From the NCBI GenBank assembly GCA_047602465.1, contig JASGHF010000001.1, forward strand, positions 1,798,001-1,862,000: a stretch of 64,000 nt of DNA, in the 5' to 3' direction. Numbering within the stretch: position 1 is the stretch's first letter; each line of letters opens with the position of its first letter. The stretch is from JADZAI01 sp047602465 (GTDB taxonomy: Bacteria; Pseudomonadota; Alphaproteobacteria; Micropepsales; Micropepsaceae). The translations under genes and the position numbers were made by a program. Under the pieces are notes generated by a model, which ran no database searches, was not told the origin of the DNA, and worked only from the letters and a program-made list of their open reading frames with translations. Below, piece by piece: positions 14,136-22,763 of the stretch.

Positions 14136-16372
14136 AGGACGCACAGAAGCCTGACCATGTCAGCCTGAACACGCTTATCGGATATCTGCGCGACGGCCGC
14201 TTCGTGATCCCGGATTTTCAGCGCGAGTTTGAATGGAAGCCCGCCGATATCCGCGACCTGATGCGGTCGATCTTCCTCGACTACTACATCGGCAGTTTGC
14301 TTCTCTGGAAAGGAAAGCCGGAGAACTTCACGGCCCTGTCATGCGAACCGATCTACGGCCATAAGGGCAGCAGCAAGCCTGAACATATCGTTCTCGACGG
14401 CCAGCAGCGCCTGACCGCGATGTACTATGCGTTTCTCGCTCCCGATAAACCGCTACCCAACCGATCCAACAGGTTCTTCTATTTCGTCCATGTCGACAGG
14501 TTCATGGCCGACGAGCACGACGAGGCGTTCGGTTATGAAGCGCTGACGAAGAAATGGTCAAAGCTTCTTGCGGACAGAGAGGCCCAATATGAAGCGCACC
14601 TCTTTCCGCTCTCGGTGATCGGCGCGACGGGCTGGGACTTGCCCAATTGGGTGCAGGGTTATGAGGCGCATTGGAAGCGCAAGCAGCAAGCTGCAGAAGC
14701 CGCCGAAGGAGAGGCAGCCACCAACGCCGCCCACTCAGCGCAAATTCATGCCGTGAATGCCAGGCTGTTCGGCGAACACCTGCAGGGCATTACCGGACAG
14801 TATCAGATTTCGTACAACGAACTCGACAAAGACCTTGAGGTGGACAAGGTCTGCGACATCTTCACCCAGATCAATAGTCGGGGCGTGCGGCTGGATGCGT
14901 TCGACCTGATCAATGCCTTGCTGAAGCCGAAGGGGCTGCAGCTGAAGATGATGTGGCGTGAAGCCGAGTCGCGGCTTGACGATTTCGATACCGAGAAAAT
15001 GAACGTCTACATCCTGCAGGTGATGAGCATCCTCAGGCAAATCTACTGCTCGCCGAAGTATCTCTACTTCATGCTGCCCGGCCAGCAGAAACCCGTGAGA
15101 GATGCCGACGGAACGCGGCGGAAGGAAATTCTCGTTCCTGACATCGCGGACTTCAAGACGCGTTGGAAAGGTGCCGTCGATGCTTTGGAAGATGCGGCAA
15201 AGGTATTGAGGCACCCCCAGGAATACGGGGTGGTGAGTTCTGGCTTCCTACCTTACGTCTCAATTCTTCCGGTGTTCGCGGCGCTTCGCGCTCAGGCGAA
15301 AACGCTAGCGCCGCCGTCGCAGTTGGATGCGCGCCGCAAGTTTCGACATTGGTACTGGGCATCTGTGTTCACCAGCCGATACTCCGGCTCCGTTGAGTCC
15401 ATGAGCGCCCGCGACTTCATGGATGTGAAAGCTTGGTTTGAAGACGATGCTGCTGAACCGGCGCTGATCGGCGAGTTCGCGAGGCGCTTCCGGAATCTCG
15501 ACCTGAGGAAAGAAACCAAGCGCGGAACGTCGGTCTACAACGGGATATTCAACCTGCTTGTTCTACAAGGGGCGCGGGATTGGATGACCGGAGATGTGCC
15601 GCAATATGGCGATCTGGACGACCATCATATCGTCCCGGACTCGTGGGGGAAAAAGCACCTTAAAGGCGGCATACATGGTTCGATATTGAACCGCACGCCG
15701 CTAACCGCGAACACCAACCGGCACGTCATCGGCGCACGCCTTCCCAACGAGTATCTGCCCGAACTCATCAAGGCGAGTGGCGAAGCGACGGTGCGCGCCA
15801 CTCTGGAATCTCACTTCATCACGTCGATTGCTTTCGACATTCTGCTTCGCGATCCCTTTGGGCCGGATGACTTCGAGGCTTTCATCGCGGAGCGCCAACG
15901 TACGGTTCAAGACGCTATCGAGAATCTGTTGATCAAGGAGCGGCTCGATCTCTCGCCGCAACTGCGCGACCTCGATATCGCGACTGAACGGGTTGAACTT
16001 AACCTTCGCAGATGCATTGAATCGACTTTGGCCGGCGAGGTTTCGGGCGTGCCGCCGCACGTACTTCAGAAGGCGGAGGATCGAATTTCTCGCGCGGTGA
16101 AGAAGAACGCCGCGCTGGACGCGGAGGCGTATCAAACACTGTCGGCCAAGCTGGAGTTTTTCGACCTGCGTGAGCTGCAGGAAACGATCACCAGCAAGAC
16201 GTCATGGCCGAGGTTTGAATCGCGCTTTGCGAACAAGGAGACGCTGAACACGAAGTTCGATCAACTGGCCGAGCTTCGCAACGGCATCCGCCATAGTCGG
16301 GCGACCAGCGAGATCGTCCGAAAGGAAGGGGAGGCGGCGACGATCTGGTTCGACCATATACTAGGCCCCTAG
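14132..16372 (+). CDS. GmrSD/SspE-like DUF262-DUF1524 nuclease
   Basis: 746 residues. N-terminal DUF262 (GmrS-type) domain with IPDFQREFEWK at about 28-38 and the nucleotide-binding LDGQQRLTA near 88; C-terminal DUF1524 (GmrD-type) HNH-like nuclease motif DDHHIVPDSW near 495 with LNRTPLTANTNRH following; a helical tail (about 600-746) resembles a HEPN-like or coiled segment. This fusion occurs in type IV modification-dependent restriction enzymes (GmrSD, BrxU) and in SspE of phosphorothioate defence. It lies 97 bp after the type ISP tail on the same strand, so both are likely co-expressed defence cargo. Whether it cuts modified phage DNA or senses the ISP methylation is not visible. Confidence 0.85.
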   Translation: MKDAQKPDHVSLNTLIGYLRDGRFVIPDFQREFEWKPADIRDLMRSIFLDYYIGSLLLWKGKPENFTALSCEPIYGHKGSSKPEHIVLDGQQRLTAMYYAFLAPDKPLPNRSNRFFYFVHVDRFMADEHDEAFGYEALTKKWSKLLADREAQYEAHLFPLSVIGATGWDLPNWVQGYEAHWKRKQQAAEAAEGEAATNAAHSAQIHAVNARLFGEHLQGITGQYQISYNELDKDLEVDKVCDIFTQINSRGVRLDAFDLINALLKPKGLQLKMMWREAESRLDDFDTEKMNVYILQVMSILRQIYCSPKYLYFMLPGQQKPVRDADGTRRKEILVPDIADFKTRWKGAVDALEDAAKVLRHPQEYGVVSSGFLPYVSILPVFAALRAQAKTLAPPSQLDARRKFRHWYWASVFTSRYSGSVESMSARDFMDVKAWFEDDAAEPALIGEFARRFRNLDLRKETKRGTSVYNGIFNLLVLQGARDWMTGDVPQYGDLDDHHIVPDSWGKKHLKGGIHGSILNRTPLTANTNRHVIGARLPNEYLPELIKASGEATVRATLESHFITSIAFDILLRDPFGPDDFEAFIAERQRTVQDAIENLLIKERLDLSPQLRDLDIATERVELNLRRCIESTLAGEVSGVPPHVLQKAEDRISRAVKKNAALDAEAYQTLSAKLEFFDLRELQETITSKTSWPRFESRFANKETLNTKFDQLAELRNGIRHSRATSEIVRKEGEAATIWFDHILGP

Positions 16373-16535
16373 CGCGAACATCTGCGTGGCACCCATCAGG
16401 CCACTCGAAGACTTCAGGCAGTGATCGGAGCCTCGTCCTTCATGCCGGCATGGGCTGGTAGCTGCTTTACCGGCCGTTCAATGTTGCCTGGTCAAGTTGA
16501 CGGTTCAGTTCCAGAACGGCGCGGCCTCGCCGGAG

Positions 16536-16937
16536 ATGATCCATATGATTCGTACGAAATGCGTGCACGCGCCGATTGACCGGAAGGCCGATGGCTTGAG
16601 AGTGCTGATCACAAGATCGCGCGGGCGCGGCATGCGCAAAACACGCTACGATGCCTGGATGGCCAATCTTGGGCCGAGCGAAGCGCTGCTGAAATCTTTT
16701 CGCGCCGAGGCGATCAGCTGGGCGGCGTTCAAGCGAAACTACCGGCGCGAACTTTTTGAGAATGGTGGCGTAGATCGCCGGAATAAGACCATCAAGAACC
16801 ACGGCCAGAAATTCACCTTACGGCTGCTGCAGCGTCTCGGAAGGTCTCAGCGGATCACGCTCATGTGCCACTGCGATGAGATGACGGAACATTGTCATCG
16901 CTATGTCTTGAGAGACCTTCTCACGTCCAAAATCTGA
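16536..16937 (+). CDS. DUF488 family protein
   Basis: About 133 residues (start at 16536; a TTG at 16497 is an alternative). Matches the DUF488 pattern: MIRTKCVHAP at the start, DGLRVLITRSRGRGM in place of the usual VDRLWPRG motif, then W-x-x-LGPSEAL, WAAFKRNYRREL and CHCDEMTEHCHRYVLRDLL at the end. DUF488 proteins are common near defence or stress genes but their activity is not established. It is divergent in the first motif, and richer in Cys/His at the C-terminus (C-H-C...H-C-H), suggesting metal binding. Confidence 0.7.
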   Translation: MIHMIRTKCVHAPIDRKADGLRVLITRSRGRGMRKTRYDAWMANLGPSEALLKSFRAEAISWAAFKRNYRRELFENGGVDRRNKTIKNHGQKFTLRLLQRLGRSQRITLMCHCDEMTEHCHRYVLRDLLTSKI

Positions 16938-17043
16938 TTTTTTGCGTCGGCGGCTAAACGGCCCACGACTCAACACTTCGCAGATGGCTCGAAGGTATCC
17001 CCCCGGGGAGGGTACAAAATTGTGCGTCGGAGCCGTTGTCGAA

Positions 17044-17298
17044 CTATGTGTCGGCGCGCGCGAGACGCACACCCTCCCCCTTGTCGCCAGCGGCCAGAAA
17101 CTCAATACCTGCTTTCGACAATGCCTTCTGCAAGGCGACAACCGTGCTGACGCGCGGATCGACATCGCCGCGCTCAAGCCGTGTCACGGCATTCACGGAG
17201 ACAATGGCGCTATCCGCCAGTTTCTGCTGAGACCAGCCAAGAAGCGCGCGAGCGGCACGTATTTGCCGTGGAGAGATCATCGCCGGATGCTTTGGCAA
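17044..17298 (-). CDS. XRE-family helix-turn-helix regulator
   Basis: 84 residues with a canonical Cro/CI HTH: ISPRQIRAARALLGWSQQKLADS followed by SVNAVTRLERGD. Single-domain repressors of this size typically control mobile-element or restriction genes. It faces the DUF488 gene tail to tail and lies between cargo and satellite-type genes, so it may regulate either arm. The ATG at 17298 is followed by a second in-frame ATG at 17280. Confidence 0.82.
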   Translation of the reverse strand: MPKHPAMISPRQIRAARALLGWSQQKLADSAIVSVNAVTRLERGDVDPRVSTVVALQKALSKAGIEFLAAGDKGEGVRLARADT

Positions 17299-17428
17299 AC
17301 CGGGCGGTGATCGCCACTAATAGAGCATTTATCATTCTTATTAGGGTGAAATTCAACACTTTGAGCTTTGATACGTCTTGGTGGCTTGGCGTTGCCAAGG
17401 TCGTCGCGACACGAATCAGAGGCCGATA

Positions 17429-17584
17429 ATGAGCGAAATGCTTTTGGTGGGCGTCATGCTGATAGCATGTTCCGTGGCATACGCCTTTGCACCACCGTTT
17501 TTGTGGCTCGCGATCCCATGTTTGATATTGGCGATGCTGGCGGCGCTCGGTGACTTTTTGCTGTCCGACTATGGCAAACGGTAG
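17429..17584 (+). CDS. Small membrane protein, unknown
   Basis: 51 residues, MSEMLLVGVMLIACSVAYAF then a second hydrophobic run (FLWLAIPCLILAMLAALGDF), i.e. two membrane helices and a short basic tail. Unknown function. Small two-helix proteins are seen in satellite and defence loci, but this may be a chance frame. Confidence 0.4.
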   Translation: MSEMLLVGVMLIACSVAYAFAPPFLWLAIPCLILAMLAALGDFLLSDYGKR

Positions 17585-17678
17585 GAGCGGTGGTTGCGTT
17601 CACGCGACTGACCCAATCGCGAAAATGGCCGGGCATAGCAACGCCCGGCAGATCAGTTTTCCAGCGCTACGCTTAGCG

Positions 17679-18170
17679 TCAAAGCTCGCTGCTAAGATTG
17701 GTGGAGCCATCGCTGTAAGATGGGGCGTCATCTTCGCTCTGCGCAATTCTTGCCAGCGCTTCCTCAAGAGTCGCTCCGACATGCACGTGCGCGTTACGCG
17801 ATGTAATCGGCCCGTAGCCCCTGTCGACCAGTTCCTTCGCCGCAGCTAACCGCACATTCGGCGGGCCGGATTGCGCCAGCTCAATCAGCACTCCCACTCC
17901 CAAAGCCGCCCCTGCGCTTAGTTTGCGCGTCAGTTCAGCGCGCAGCGCCTCCAACACCTTAGGCTGACGCAGCAGTTCCGACGCTCGCACGCGGGCGGCG
18001 GCGCGGCCTCCCCGACCAGGACGCCCGTAGCCGGCGGCCTGAGCGGCGCTGGCAGCGCTACCGGCCCGCCCACCACGTTCGACATACTCTCGCACAAAGG
18101 CCGCCTGGCGGGGCGACAGTTCTCCGGAAGTTACGGAGTCAGTGGGGTGCATATCTCGTTTATCGCGCAT
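17679..18170 (-). CDS. Terminase small-subunit-like protein
   Basis: 163 residues with LSPRQAAFVREYVERGG, AASAAQAAGYGRPG and ASELLRQPKVLEALRAELTR, the pattern of phage terminase small subunits (HTH DNA-binding domain followed by A-R-x-L-L..P-V..A). In satellites such a protein redirects helper-phage packaging to the island. It is the last minus-strand gene of the replication arm. A second ATG six codons in (MHPTDS) is possible. No large terminase or capsid gene is present. Confidence 0.7.
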   Translation of the reverse strand: MRDKRDMHPTDSVTSGELSPRQAAFVREYVERGGRAGSAASAAQAAGYGRPGRGGRAAARVRASELLRQPKVLEALRAELTRKLSAGAALGVGVLIELAQSGPPNVRLAAAKELVDRGYGPITSRNAHVHVGATLEEALARIAQSEDDAPSYSDGSTNLSSEL

Positions 18171-18489
18171 TTTTCCTCGCCTCGCCGCCGATAGGCGCGC
18201 TGTAACGCCGAACGATTCTCGCGGTCGAGTTCCGGTCGATGATCAGTTCAGGACGCGATTGCTGGGGCCGGACCGCAGCGGTGGCGCTCAAGGATGGACC
18301 GCTCATCGGGGGCGTCCCGTCCCTAGGGGTATGGGGTATTGACCGGACGCCCGCAGGACGTTCGCGGGACGGGTCGCCGGACAGCTCGCAGTACAGGACG
18401 CAGGACGCTCGCCGGACAGCTCGTCGGACGCCGGAATCTATGCCGCCGCGCAGCAGCTCTGCGGGCGAGACACCGCTCAAGTGGGACAT
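18160..18489 (-). CDS. Possible small ORF between primase/ATPase and terminase-like gene
   Basis: A 109-residue frame from 18489 overlaps the ATPase gene end and the terminase-like gene start, as in a packed operon. The C-terminal half (PELIIDRNSTARIVRRYSAP) looks protein-like, while the first half is coded by the iteron-like repeat region and is of poor quality. A shorter product from ATG at 18305 (48 residues) is also possible. Confidence 0.3.
   Translation of the reverse strand: MSHLSGVSPAELLRGGIDSGVRRAVRRASCVLYCELSGDPSRERPAGVRSIPHTPRDGTPPMSGPSLSATAAVRPQQSRPELIIDRNSTARIVRRYSAPIGGEARKNAR
18341..18434. repeat. Iteron-like direct repeats, candidate island replication origin
   Basis: About eight short units related to CGGACRSCTCG follow one another here. 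The 15-mer TCGCCGGACAGCTCG is present exactly at 18374-18388 and 18409-18423 (35 bp apart); others are degenerate (CGGACGCCCG, AGGACGTTCG, GGGACGGGTCG, AGGACGCTCG, CGGACGCCGG). They lie immediately downstream of the RepA-like ATPase gene, the place where satellite origins usually sit. The surrounding 18171-18476 contains at most the doubtful small ORF. Confidence 0.55.
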
Positions 18490-19838
18490 CGGATGCCCCT
18501 TATGAAGGCTGCTTTGACATGCGGGCGCGTACGCTTTTCGGCGGGCCGGTATGCCAGCCAACCGTCGTCAACCAGGCGGCGCAGTTCGTCTTTGACGTCG
18601 CGCCACACAAGCCGCATCGCATGCCGCTCGTTTACTGTCTTGGTAAAATCGTTGAGCGTCCGTGCGTCACCAGCAGGCCCGTTGTTGTTTATGACCCTCA
18701 CATCCCTGTCGATCAGGTCGAGCATGGTGGACAAGATCGCGTTTCTCGCGTCCTCCGCCGAAATGACGCGGCCCGATGGCTTGGTGGCGATCGAGTAGCC
18801 GTTGAACCAAAGCGTCAGTTCGCCCGAAGCGCCATAGTTGGACTTGGCTACGCGCAAGGTACGCGGCGGCGGTCCGTCGCCAACGCCGCCGACATCTTTT
18901 TTGGCAATTTCCAAGGTAAGCCGCTGCCGAACCGCGTTGTTGAAGGCTGTAGAGCCGCTGTAGTTCGTGCCGTCCATCATCGATGCCTTGGACGGATGCG
19001 CCAGCACCAGAATGGTGGCGTGGAAGTCGCGACATAGACCACCCAGTACACGCTTGAGCGCAGCGTTCACTGGAAGGCGGAGCGTCTCGTTCAAGGCGAA
19101 CTGGTCGGCCATGCCGTCGAGGATCACCAACGCAGGCTCGCCAATCCTCGCAAGTTCCGCGCGAAGGGCGTGCAACCGCTGTTGTTCGGCAATGATCCCT
19201 GTGTCGTCGATGACGGCCAGCAGCACTTCCTCACGAGGCTGGCACCAAAGCCGGATAGGCAGGTCGCTGCGCTCGTCTATGTCGTTGTCGCTGAAGATTG
19301 CGCGCAGGCGGCACTGAACCTCCGCCGGGCCATCCTCAGCAAACAACGCGATGACCGGAACCTTCTTCGTCGGCTTGCCCAGAAGCGCCCGCCCCGACGC
19401 AATATGAACCGCTGCATGCAGCGCCAGCAGCGACTTCCCGGTGCCGCCATCTCCATAAAGCAGGTTGACCTCGCCCTGCAGGATCAGTTCGTGCCACAGC
19501 CAGGTTGTCGGTGGATACCTTGCCGACATCAGGTCGGAGATCGCTACCGGCGGCTCGTAGCTTCCCGGTGTGACTTCAGCGGATTTAGTAAGCTGCACGA
19601 AATCGTCGAAGTCGTGGACTAGGAAATAGTCGTCCAGACCGACCTTCTCGCCGGTTGCACCTTCTGGCAGGCGGACCTTGCGACAGATCGCCCCGCGCTT
19701 GCCCAGTATGGCCGACAGCCGCGATTCGGCGGCCGCTACCCTGGGCTTCTCGACAATGTCCGAGTCGAACGCCACGAAGATTTCGCGGCCGGCCCAGCGC
19801 ACGGCCTGCAATTCGGGAAGCAGCTCACTCTCGCTCAC
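18477..19838 (-). CDS. RepA-like replicative ATPase with C-terminal half of a Toprim-type primase domain
   Basis: 453 residues from GTG at 19838. It begins with the second half of a DUF3854/Toprim-like domain (LLPELQAVRWAGREIFVAFD, with the DxD motif FDSD at about 24-27), then a RecA-fold ATPase: Walker A GDGGTGKS about 129-136, EDGP motif, Walker B LVILDG about 245, LVLAHPSKA sensor. Such primase-helicase fusions initiate replication of plasmids, phages and islands. The first half of the primase domain is on the preceding frame (19835-20344), overlapping by GTGA. In relatives the two are one chain. Confidence 0.82.
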   Translation of the reverse strand: MSESELLPELQAVRWAGREIFVAFDSDIVEKPRVAAAESRLSAILGKRGAICRKVRLPEGATGEKVGLDDYFLVHDFDDFVQLTKSAEVTPGSYEPPVAISDLMSARYPPTTWLWHELILQGEVNLLYGDGGTGKSLLALHAAVHIASGRALLGKPTKKVPVIALFAEDGPAEVQCRLRAIFSDNDIDERSDLPIRLWCQPREEVLLAVIDDTGIIAEQQRLHALRAELARIGEPALVILDGMADQFALNETLRLPVNAALKRVLGGLCRDFHATILVLAHPSKASMMDGTNYSGSTAFNNAVRQRLTLEIAKKDVGGVGDGPPPRTLRVAKSNYGASGELTLWFNGYSIATKPSGRVISAEDARNAILSTMLDLIDRDVRVINNNGPAGDARTLNDFTKTVNERHAMRLVWRDVKDELRRLVDDGWLAYRPAEKRTRPHVKAAFIRGIRCPT

Positions 19839-20344
19839 GAACGAGCGTCCGTCCGGCAGACGAAGCTATCTACGCCCCCCAGGCCGATAGTCGGTATGCC
19901 CCGACTGCAAGCGCAAAGAGCCTTTAGTTCGCCTTCGGTGTAGACGATTGGAATGCCCGGATCGTCCGCAATCTTGCGCCACGGAAGCACCGGCGGAAAA
20001 TATGCGCGTGCGCCGCTCCCCTTCAGCTGCGCATAGCGCTGAGGCTTTTGCTTCACGAAGCCGCGTTGTGGCGGTGCAGAAAGATAGCGCACACGCACGA
20101 AAGGAAGAAACTCTCCGCCTCTCTCGAATATGACAGGCGCGCCATCCAGATCGAAATAAGGGAAGACGAGAGCCGGCACCGGAGCGAACTCGCGGTGAAC
20201 TTCTTCGCTCGCGTCTTCGACGCTGTAGAGACCTGCGCGTAGCGCGTCGGCAGTGGAAATGCCGCTGCTCGCCAGCTTCTCCTCAGCGCGACGTGAAAAT
20301 CCACGTTCCTCAGTCTGCCGGCTCATGGTCGCTATGTCCGCCAT
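19835..20344 (-). CDS. N-terminal half of the primase (DUF3854/Toprim-like)
   Basis: 169 residues ending ...IVYTEGELKALCACSRGIPT, GLGGVDSFVCRTDARS then TGA. The EGELK motif is the Toprim glutamate motif; its partner DxD motif is in the next frame. The stop at 19835-19837 overlaps the GTG of the following gene. Next to it, CGGACGGACG forms a tandem 4 bp repeat where slippage would move between frames. It starts one base after the stop of the small HTH gene, so translation is probably coupled. The split may be real, a frameshift mutation, or a sequencing error. Confidence 0.75.
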   Translation of the reverse strand: MADIATMSRQTEERGFSRRAEEKLASSGISTADALRAGLYSVEDASEEVHREFAPVPALVFPYFDLDGAPVIFERGGEFLPFVRVRYLSAPPQRGFVKQKPQRYAQLKGSGARAYFPPVLPWRKIADDPGIPIVYTEGELKALCACSRGIPTIGLGGVDSFVCRTDARS

Positions 20345-20345
20345 C

Positions 20346-20513
20346 TCAGGAGGGAGAGCCGATCAGCCGCCGGATCGACTCCACCCTGATCAGGGTCCGG
20401 CGGCCCAGTTTAACCGCTTCCAGCCGCCCTTCGCGGATCAACTGATAGATCGACGTACGGCCGACGCCGATAGCCTTGGCGGCATCGTTGACGGACGTTG
20501 CGATTGCTTCCAT
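20346..20513 (-). CDS. Excisionase/AlpA-like helix-turn-helix protein
   Basis: 55 residues, read directly from the sequence: ATSVNDAAKAIGVGRTSIYQ, then LIREGRLEAVKLGRRTLIRV and SIRRLIGSPS. This is the MerR-like excisionase HTH (wing sequence K-x-G-R-R-T-x-I). In satellites such proteins act as excision factors or activators of the replication operon. The stop is followed after one base by the primase ATG. It matches satellite gene order int - HTH - primase. Confidence 0.82.
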   Translation of the reverse strand: MEAIATSVNDAAKAIGVGRTSIYQLIREGRLEAVKLGRRTLIRVESIRRLIGSPS

Positions 20514-20609
20514 GGCGCGCATCCTTGTGTTGGACTGGCGAACGCCAGCGGATGCGCAGAAGTCTCGGCGCGAATAATTCCGCCGTCTAATTCGGCGGCA
20601 ATTCGGCCG

Positions 20610-21338
20610 CTATTTTCCCGCCGAACCCTTGGGGCCTCGCTTTCGCGGGCCTGCAATAACGCGAATTCGTATTCTTGAAATGAAGTGGTGCGGATGATCA
20701 GCCTTAGCCGCTGCCCAGAGCCTTTCTACGGACAACAGATCGCGGCTAGCGCCCAAAGCTTTCCACCATTCTTCCAAGGTTGCCTTCGGGAGGGGCGGCT
20801 GGGTCTCTGCCGGCGCGGCGTGAACGCTATGCCTGCCGGAGGCGACCGTCGCTTCCGAACGCCCCTCATGCGCGGGACGGATTGGCTCACGGCTGGAAAT
20901 ATCCGATCGGCTCCGTCTTGCGGGCAGGGTCGGCGCGCATGCTTGGCTGCGACCAAAGGCAGCAAGTTCGGCGGCTGTTTCGATATCCTTGGTGATCTGC
21001 GTTTGCCGGTCGCGGGCAATACGCCAAAGACTGGCGCTGTTTCCGATCCCCTTCCGAATCGCAGCTCCGGGGGCTTGGAAAAGCGCCGAAACGTGCTCCC
21101 TCAGCTTTTGAACGGCCAGTCCATATCCGTCAGGCACTTCAGGCAGGGAGTTGACTCTATCGAACGCCGAGTTTGTCAAAGCGCGCACGGTCTGTTCAGC
21201 TAGCTCCATCGCCGCCTTGAACTGGCTGCCGGAGCGAAACGGGCCGAACACGGCAGCCTGCTTGGCAAACTGTCGACGCGACAGCTCGATATGGTGGTCC
21301 AGCCACAACAGAAGGTGATTGCGCGCGTCGGCGGACAT
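20610..21338 (-). CDS. Hypothetical island protein
   Basis: 242 residues. Residues 1-130 are helical and charged (HLLLWLDHHIELSRRQFAKQ, AAMELAEQTVRALTNSAFD), followed by an Arg/Ser/Pro-rich linker and a C-terminal segment (LEEWWKALGASRDLLSVERL, ending in a basic tail RKRGPKG). No recognised family. Position between integrase and HTH gene, same strand, suggests a role in excision or replication. The AT-rich gap to the HTH gene is small. Confidence 0.6.
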   Translation of the reverse strand: MSADARNHLLLWLDHHIELSRRQFAKQAAVFGPFRSGSQFKAAMELAEQTVRALTNSAFDRVNSLPEVPDGYGLAVQKLREHVSALFQAPGAAIRKGIGNSASLWRIARDRQTQITKDIETAAELAAFGRSQACAPTLPARRSRSDISSREPIRPAHEGRSEATVASGRHSVHAAPAETQPPLPKATLEEWWKALGASRDLLSVERLWAAAKADHPHHFISRIRIRVIAGPRKRGPKGSAGK

Positions 21339-21417
21339 TGCCGAACGACTATGAATTCCGCGACAGCCCCGTCAATGCGTGCGAGCGAACAACGCGGATG
21401 ATACTACGGGCTGGCGC

Positions 21418-22638
21418 TTACGTGGCCGTGGCGCGTATCGGAACGATATCGGCACCCTTGCGCAGTACATCCAGATGATCGCTCCACCATTGGGCCATCT
21501 GGACGCGCTCATTCCAATGTGCGCCGCGATGGTAAGCGGCGCGAACCTGGTCCGTGTCCCGATGCGCTAGCGCCCGCTCGATGGCATCAGGGTGCCACTT
21601 GCCGGATTCATTCAATAGCGTGCTGGCCATCGCCCGGAAGCCGTGGGCCGTCATCTCGTCAGCCTCAAAACCCATACGGCGCAGCGCCGCGTTGACTGTG
21701 TTTTCGGAAAGGGGCCGGCCGGGCTTTCCTTGGGCCGGGAACACCAGAGTGCCGTCGCCGCTTAGCGCCTTGGCTTGCCGGAGGATGTCGAGGGCTTGTG
21801 TCGACAACGGAACCGTATGTTCGCGGCGTTTCTTCATGCGTGCAGCTGGAATGCGCCAGACGGACGCGTCAAAGTCGACTTCCTGCCAGCAAGCCTGCCT
21901 GAGTTCGCCGGGACGAACGAAAACGTGCGGGGACAAGGCGAGCGCCAATCGTGTCACGTGTGCGCCCCCATACGTCTCTATGGCGCGCATAAGCTCGCCG
22001 ATGCGCTTGGGATCGACAATCGCCGGAAGGTGTTGGGGCTGAGGCGATGCTACCGCCCCAAGCAGCAATCCTGCAGGATCAGCTTTAGCTCGCGCTGTCG
22101 CCACCGCGTAGCGGAATACCCGGCTTGCGAAGGCACGCGTGCGCCGCGCCGTTTCCAGCGCCCCCGCCTTTTCCTGACGCTTCAGGACGGCCAAAATCTC
22201 GTGAGCTTCGATCTGGTCGACCGGGCGATTGCCGACGGAGGATTTCAGCCACTTCTTCGCCCATTGCAGCTTGGCGATGGTCGCGGGGGCGCGGCCTTCG
22301 CGCTCCGCCTTCTCGATGTATTCTGCGGCGACTCCGTCGAACGTGGTTGCTGCGGACAGTTTGGACGCAACCCGTTTGCGGCGCTTCGCGGCGGCCGGGT
22401 CTTCGCCTTTTCCAGCATCCTCCATCGCCTTGGCGCGCGCCTTGCGGGCGTCGGCCAACGCTACGGCCGGATACTTTCCCAGCGCCAGCTTTCGCTCGAT
22501 GCCATCGCGGCGATATTTAAGACGCCAGAGCTTGCCGCCGACTGCCGTGACCAAAAGATAGAGGCCGCCACCATCGGCGATCTTGTAATCGCGGTCACGC
22601 GGCTTGGCGTTGCGGATCGCGGTATCGGTCAACGCCAT
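21418..22638 (-). CDS. P4-type tyrosine-recombinase integrase
   Basis: 406 residues from ATG at 22638 (MALTDTAIRNAKPRDRDYKI); a further 21 codons upstream come from the A-run repeat region and were excluded. N-terminal DUF4102 arm domain, core-binding domain, and catalytic domain with Arg in VRPGELRQACW, H-x-x-R in TAHGFRAMAST, second His in ALAHRD, and nucleophile Tyr in VRAAYHRG. P4-type integrases favour tRNA 3' ends, matching the tRNA-Leu attachment site 150 bp away. The start region overlaps nothing; candidate arm sites lie immediately upstream. Confidence 0.93.
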   Translation of the reverse strand: MALTDTAIRNAKPRDRDYKIADGGGLYLLVTAVGGKLWRLKYRRDGIERKLALGKYPAVALADARKARAKAMEDAGKGEDPAAAKRRKRVASKLSAATTFDGVAAEYIEKAEREGRAPATIAKLQWAKKWLKSSVGNRPVDQIEAHEILAVLKRQEKAGALETARRTRAFASRVFRYAVATARAKADPAGLLLGAVASPQPQHLPAIVDPKRIGELMRAIETYGGAHVTRLALALSPHVFVRPGELRQACWQEVDFDASVWRIPAARMKKRREHTVPLSTQALDILRQAKALSGDGTLVFPAQGKPGRPLSENTVNAALRRMGFEADEMTAHGFRAMASTLLNESGKWHPDAIERALAHRDTDQVRAAYHRGAHWNERVQMAQWWSDHLDVLRKGADIVPIRATAT

Positions 22639-22649
22639 TACGCCCTCCC

Positions 22650-22677
22650 GAAAAAAGGCCCCCAAAAAGGCCCCCAC
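22650..22677. repeat. Right copy of A-run/C-run direct repeat (candidate arm site)
   Basis: AAAAAAGGCCCCC followed by AAAAAGGCCCCC, same orientation as 8524-8549. Lies just upstream of the integrase start and 110 bp inside attR, so it could serve as integrase arm site and autoregulatory operator. Confidence 0.55.
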
Positions 22678-22763
22678 TTCGATGCGGCTGCTGGCGAACA
22701 AACGCGAACGCTCGCAACCACCGCTGCAAGCATTTTACTTGGTTTTCTGCGGTTTGTCGAACG

